A DNA stretch of 43,652 nt from an uncultured Prevotellaceae bacterium (lineage in GTDB: Bacteria; Bacteroidota; Bacteroidia; Bacteroidales; Bacteroidaceae): contig CAMADY010000013.1 in the NCBI GenBank assembly GCA_945831805.1, forward strand, positions 1 to 43,652, given 5' to 3'. Position 1 is the stretch's first letter. Every line of letters starts with the position of its first letter. The notes under the pieces were generated by a model. That model saw nothing but the letters and a program-made list of their open reading frames with translations. It ran no database searches and had not been told where the DNA came from. Positions 41,288 through 43,652 of this stretch are shown one piece after another. A program made the position numbers and the translations under genes.

Positions 41288-42289
41288 TTACTTCTTTGTG
41301 GTCTTCTTTGCTGCAGGCTTCTTTGCAGACTTTGCTGTTGATGCAGCGTCAGCCTTGTTGCCAGCAACAGGAGCTGCATTAGCAGCAGGAGCTGGAGCAC
41401 CCGTGATGCCAACGAGCTCAACGGTGAAGATCAATGTGGAGTATGGTGGGATGTTGCCCGTCTGGTGCTCGCCGTAAGCGAGGTCAGCAGGGATGTAGAG
41501 CTCCCACTTAGAGCCAACAGGCATGAGGCAGAGAGCCTCTGTCCAGCCCTTGATGACCTGGTTTGCCTTGAACTTCGTGGTCTGAGGATTGCGCTTGTAG
41601 CTTGAGTCGAAGACAGTGCCGTCGAGGAGCTTGCCCTCGTACTTCACCTCTACCTCGTCAGTGCTCACAGGCTTCTGGCCGTTACCAGCGGTGATGACCT
41701 TATACTGAAGTCCTGAAGGGAGTGTGATGACGCCATCCTTCTTTGCGTTCTCTGCGAGGAACTCAGCACCTTCCTTCTTGTTCTTGCCGTAGAGCTTCTC
41801 GTTCTTGACCTCGACGTTGCGCTTCATGCCGTCAGAGAAATACTGCATGGCATTGGTCTGCTTGAAGAGAGTAGTGTCCTTCTGCAGTGAACCGATGAAA
41901 CCAGCGTAGAAGAGGTCTGCGACGAGTGAGTCAGGAGCATCGGTGAGCTCGCGTGTCATACCTGCAATCATGCGTTCCTGAATCATTGTAGCAATCTGGC
42001 CACCAGCGTTGTAAGCAACGAAGCGTGGGTCGTTGCCCTTCTCCTTTGCGTCCTTCAGACCCTGTATGAAGTCTGCCATGTACGCTGTGTCAACCTTGAA
42101 CTGCTGCTGGAGGAACGGAATGAGACCTTCCGTCTGAGCATAACCGGCAGCGTAGCTCAGGGAGTCGCTGCTACTCTTCAGTGCTACTGGCTGTGCCTTT
42201 GGAGCCTCAGCCTTTGCCTTATCCTTCTTTGCTGCTGATACAGACACTGCACCAGCAACAAGAAGAGCAATCATGAATATCTTTTTCAT
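41288..42289 (-). CDS. FKBP-type peptidyl-prolyl isomerase with Ala/Lys-rich tail
   Basis: This 333-aa periplasmic isomerase has a signal peptide ([20 protein letters not shown]), a helical dimerisation region of the FkpA/Mip type (about residues 40-190), and an FKBP domain ([62 protein letters not shown]). The C-terminus carries an unusual extension: Ala/Pro-rich, then a histone-H1-like [15 protein letters not shown]. It is the last of three FKBP genes in a row. Confidence 0.93.
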   Translation of the reverse strand: MKKIFMIALLVAGAVSVSAAKKDKAKAEAPKAQPVALKSSSDSLSYAAGYAQTEGLIPFLQQQFKVDTAYMADFIQGLKDAKEKGNDPRFVAYNAGGQIATMIQERMIAGMTRELTDAPDSLVADLFYAGFIGSLQKDTTLFKQTNAMQYFSDGMKRNVEVKNEKLYGKNKKEGAEFLAENAKKDGVITLPSGLQYKVITAGNGQKPVSTDEVEVKYEGKLLDGTVFDSSYKRNPQTTKFKANQVIKGWTEALCLMPVGSKWELYIPADLAYGEHQTGNIPPYSTLIFTVELVGITGAPAPAANAAPVAGNKADAASTAKSAKKPAAKKTTKK

Positions 42290-42298
42290 TCTTTTTTC

Positions 42299-43168
42299 TT
42301 ACTTGACCTCAATAAGTTCGATAGTGAAGATAAGGGTAGAGAATGGCTTGATAGCCTGACCCTGTGCGCGCTCGCCGTAAGCGAGGTCAGCAGGAATGTA
42401 AACCTCCCACTTAGAACCTGCAGGCATGTGTGTCAGAGCCTCTGTCCAACCCTTGATAACCTGGTTACAACGCATGTCGATGGCATCGCCGCGCTTGTAG
42501 CTTGAGTCGAATACCTGACCGTCGATGGTCTTACCCTCGTAGTGTACCTTTACGAGTGATGTGTCAGCAGGAACGGCACCGTTGCCCTGTACGAGAACCT
42601 TGTACTGTACGCCACCAGGAAGTTTCTGAACGCCCTCCTTCTTTGCATTGTCAGCAAGGAACTTCTCGTTCTGCTTCTTGTAGTCGCCGAACTGCTTCTC
42701 CATAGCAGTACGCTTGATGGCTGTCATCTTGTCCTGTGCTGTCTGGCGAGCCTGGTCGAGAGTCATGAGGGTCTTACCCTTCACGCCACCGATGAAACCT
42801 GCGAGGAGGTTCTTTACAGATACCGACTGTGTAGAGTCGTTGCCATAGAGCTCGTAGTTGATGCCCTTAACCATCTGCTCACCTACCTGACGGCCAATCT
42901 GCAGACCAGCGAAGTAAGCTGCCTTCTTCTTGTCGTCAACGGCTGTTGCACCGTCGTTGATACCCTTGATAACCTCGTCGATGTATGCTGTGTCAACACC
43001 GAGCTGGCTAACGAGATAATCCTTGAGACCATCAGACTGCGCTACACCGATAGCATAGCTGAGGGTATCTACTTCGTCCTTAAGATTTGCACGTGGAGTG
43101 CCATTACCACAAGAGGTAAATGCAGCTGCTGCAATAGCAACGATTGCTGCGAAAGAAAATTTCTTCAT
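42299..43168 (-). CDS. FKBP-type peptidyl-prolyl isomerase lipoprotein
   Basis: This 289-aa protein has a lipoprotein signal (AAAAFTSC, Cys20) and the FkpA/Mip-type helical region, with an FKBP domain ([54 protein letters not shown]) that retains the aromatic pocket residues. It is 9 bp upstream of the next FKBP gene and clearly paralogous to it. No Ala/Lys tail is present. Confidence 0.93.
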   Translation of the reverse strand: MKKFSFAAIVAIAAAAFTSCGNGTPRANLKDEVDTLSYAIGVAQSDGLKDYLVSQLGVDTAYIDEVIKGINDGATAVDDKKKAAYFAGLQIGRQVGEQMVKGINYELYGNDSTQSVSVKNLLAGFIGGVKGKTLMTLDQARQTAQDKMTAIKRTAMEKQFGDYKKQNEKFLADNAKKEGVQKLPGGVQYKVLVQGNGAVPADTSLVKVHYEGKTIDGQVFDSSYKRGDAIDMRCNQVIKGWTEALTHMPAGSKWEVYIPADLAYGERAQGQAIKPFSTLIFTIELIEVK

Positions 43169-43187
43169 TTGTTTTTTATCTAAATTT

Positions 43188-43249
43188 GAATTATGAACTA
43201 TGAATTATGAATTATGAATTATGAATTATGAATTATGAATTATGAATTA
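43188..43249. repeat. ATGAATT heptanucleotide satellite between two FKBP genes
   Basis: About eight tandem copies of a 7-bp unit (one with ATGAACT) fill most of the 78-bp gap. They run up to the stop codon of the upstream FKBP gene and end about 20 bp before the start of the next. Each unit can read as ATG AAT TAT or a stop in another frame, so it is non-coding on both strands. Confidence 0.9.
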
Positions 43250-43652
43250 CGCCTGCACCTCGATCAGCTCTACGTCGAAGATGAGTGCTGCGTATGGAGG
43301 GATGGAACCTGCTGCGCCAGCCTCACCGTAAGCAAGGTTGTAAGGTATGAAGAAGCGATACTTCGCTCCCTCTGCCATCAGCTGCAGACCCTCGGTCCAA
43401 CCAGCGATAACCATGTTCAGTGGGAATGTAGCAGGCTCGCCGCGCTTGATGCTTGAGTCGAAGATAGTGCCGTCGATGAGGGTACCCTCGTAGTGGCAGA
43501 CTACCTTGTCGGTTGCCTTTGGCTTCTTGCCGGTGCCTTCCTTGATAACGCTGTACTGAAGACCGGAAGCGGTTACGGTAACGCCATCATTCTTCGCATT
43601 CTCAGCAAGGAATTTCTCACCGGCCTCCTTGGCTACCTTGCCCAGCTCTGCA
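43247..43652 (-). CDS. FKBP-type peptidyl-prolyl isomerase, C-terminal part (5' end outside window)
   Basis: The last 134 codons are visible: GEKFLAENAKNDGVTVTASG, then the FKBP core VVCHYEGTLIDGTIFDSSIKRG, VIAGWTEGLQLMAEGAKYRF, IPYNLAYGEAGAAGSIPPYA and AALIFDVELIEVQA. The GSIPPY insert and the ending resemble FklB/Mip-type isomerases. The promoter for the three-gene FKBP run must lie outside the window. Confidence 0.92.
   Translation of the reverse strand, partial: AELGKVAKEAGEKFLAENAKNDGVTVTASGLQYSVIKEGTGKKPKATDKVVCHYEGTLIDGTIFDSSIKRGEPATFPLNMVIAGWTEGLQLMAEGAKYRFFIPYNLAYGEAGAAGSIPPYAALIFDVELIEVQA

Overview
The window reads as a chromosomal segment of a Bacteroidales bacterium, most likely Prevotella/Segatella-like. 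Several things support this: the Bacteroidetes-specific N-succinylornithine carbamoyltransferase at the left edge, the gliding/type IX secretion genes gldH and porX, DUF4230, DUF2027/Smr and DUF4369-type proteins, and many promoters of the Bacteroidetes form (TTTG, about 20 bp, TAnnTTTG) with no strong Shine-Dalgarno sequences. No rRNA, CRISPR array, prophage or complete insertion sequence is visible.

Layout. 1-6.2 kb is housekeeping: partial argF', folP-cdaA (folate and c-di-AMP), pta-ackA (acetate and ATP), an MTA-nucleosidase-like protein and a secreted alpha/beta hydrolase. 6.2-15.7 kb is an accessory stretch. It holds an AAA ATPase under an operator-like repeat, a DnaJ-type cysteine-rich small protein with a 58-bp palindrome inside its gene, a Rpn/PD-(D/E)XK nuclease, small ORFs, a Nudix hydrolase, a rhamnose-mutarotase-like gene with a truncated second copy of its 5' end, and a 1206-aa single-chain restriction-modification enzyme. 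15.7-20.7 kb is the core run holB-ricT-gldH-porX-tsaE, joining DNA replication, gliding/T9SS and tRNA modification. 20.9-28.1 kb carries an M23/LysM peptidase, tRNA-Leu(UAA), a thioredoxin-fold lipoprotein lacking CxxC, two DUF4230 proteins, a three-domain acyl-activating/ACP/acyltransferase protein and a haemolysin-III-type membrane protein. From 28.2 kb to the end all genes are on the minus strand: dnaA, MlaD-like, amidase, two transporters, M16 protease, xpt-permease, Dabb, Smr, ettA and three consecutive FKBP prolyl isomerases.

The most unusual content is small repeated DNA rather than any one gene. A GC-rich palindromic element (CCCCAACCCTCCC/GGGAGGG type) occurs four times. Two copies sit in frame inside coding sequences, an M16 protease and a haemolysin-III protein, and a third supplies the stop codon of the acyl-ligase gene. 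A second palindromic family (ATCCGCAAACATC termini) brackets the AAA ATPase. An 8-9-bp minisatellite (CCGCAAAA) occurs at two loci, next to gldH and next to dnaA, and a 7-bp satellite (ATGAATT) separates two FKBP genes. I found no clear multi-gene novel system. The best candidates for something undescribed are the in-frame palindromic elements, the palindrome-bearing Cys-rich gene with the foldable region beside it, and the short transcription unit at 11.0-11.4 kb.
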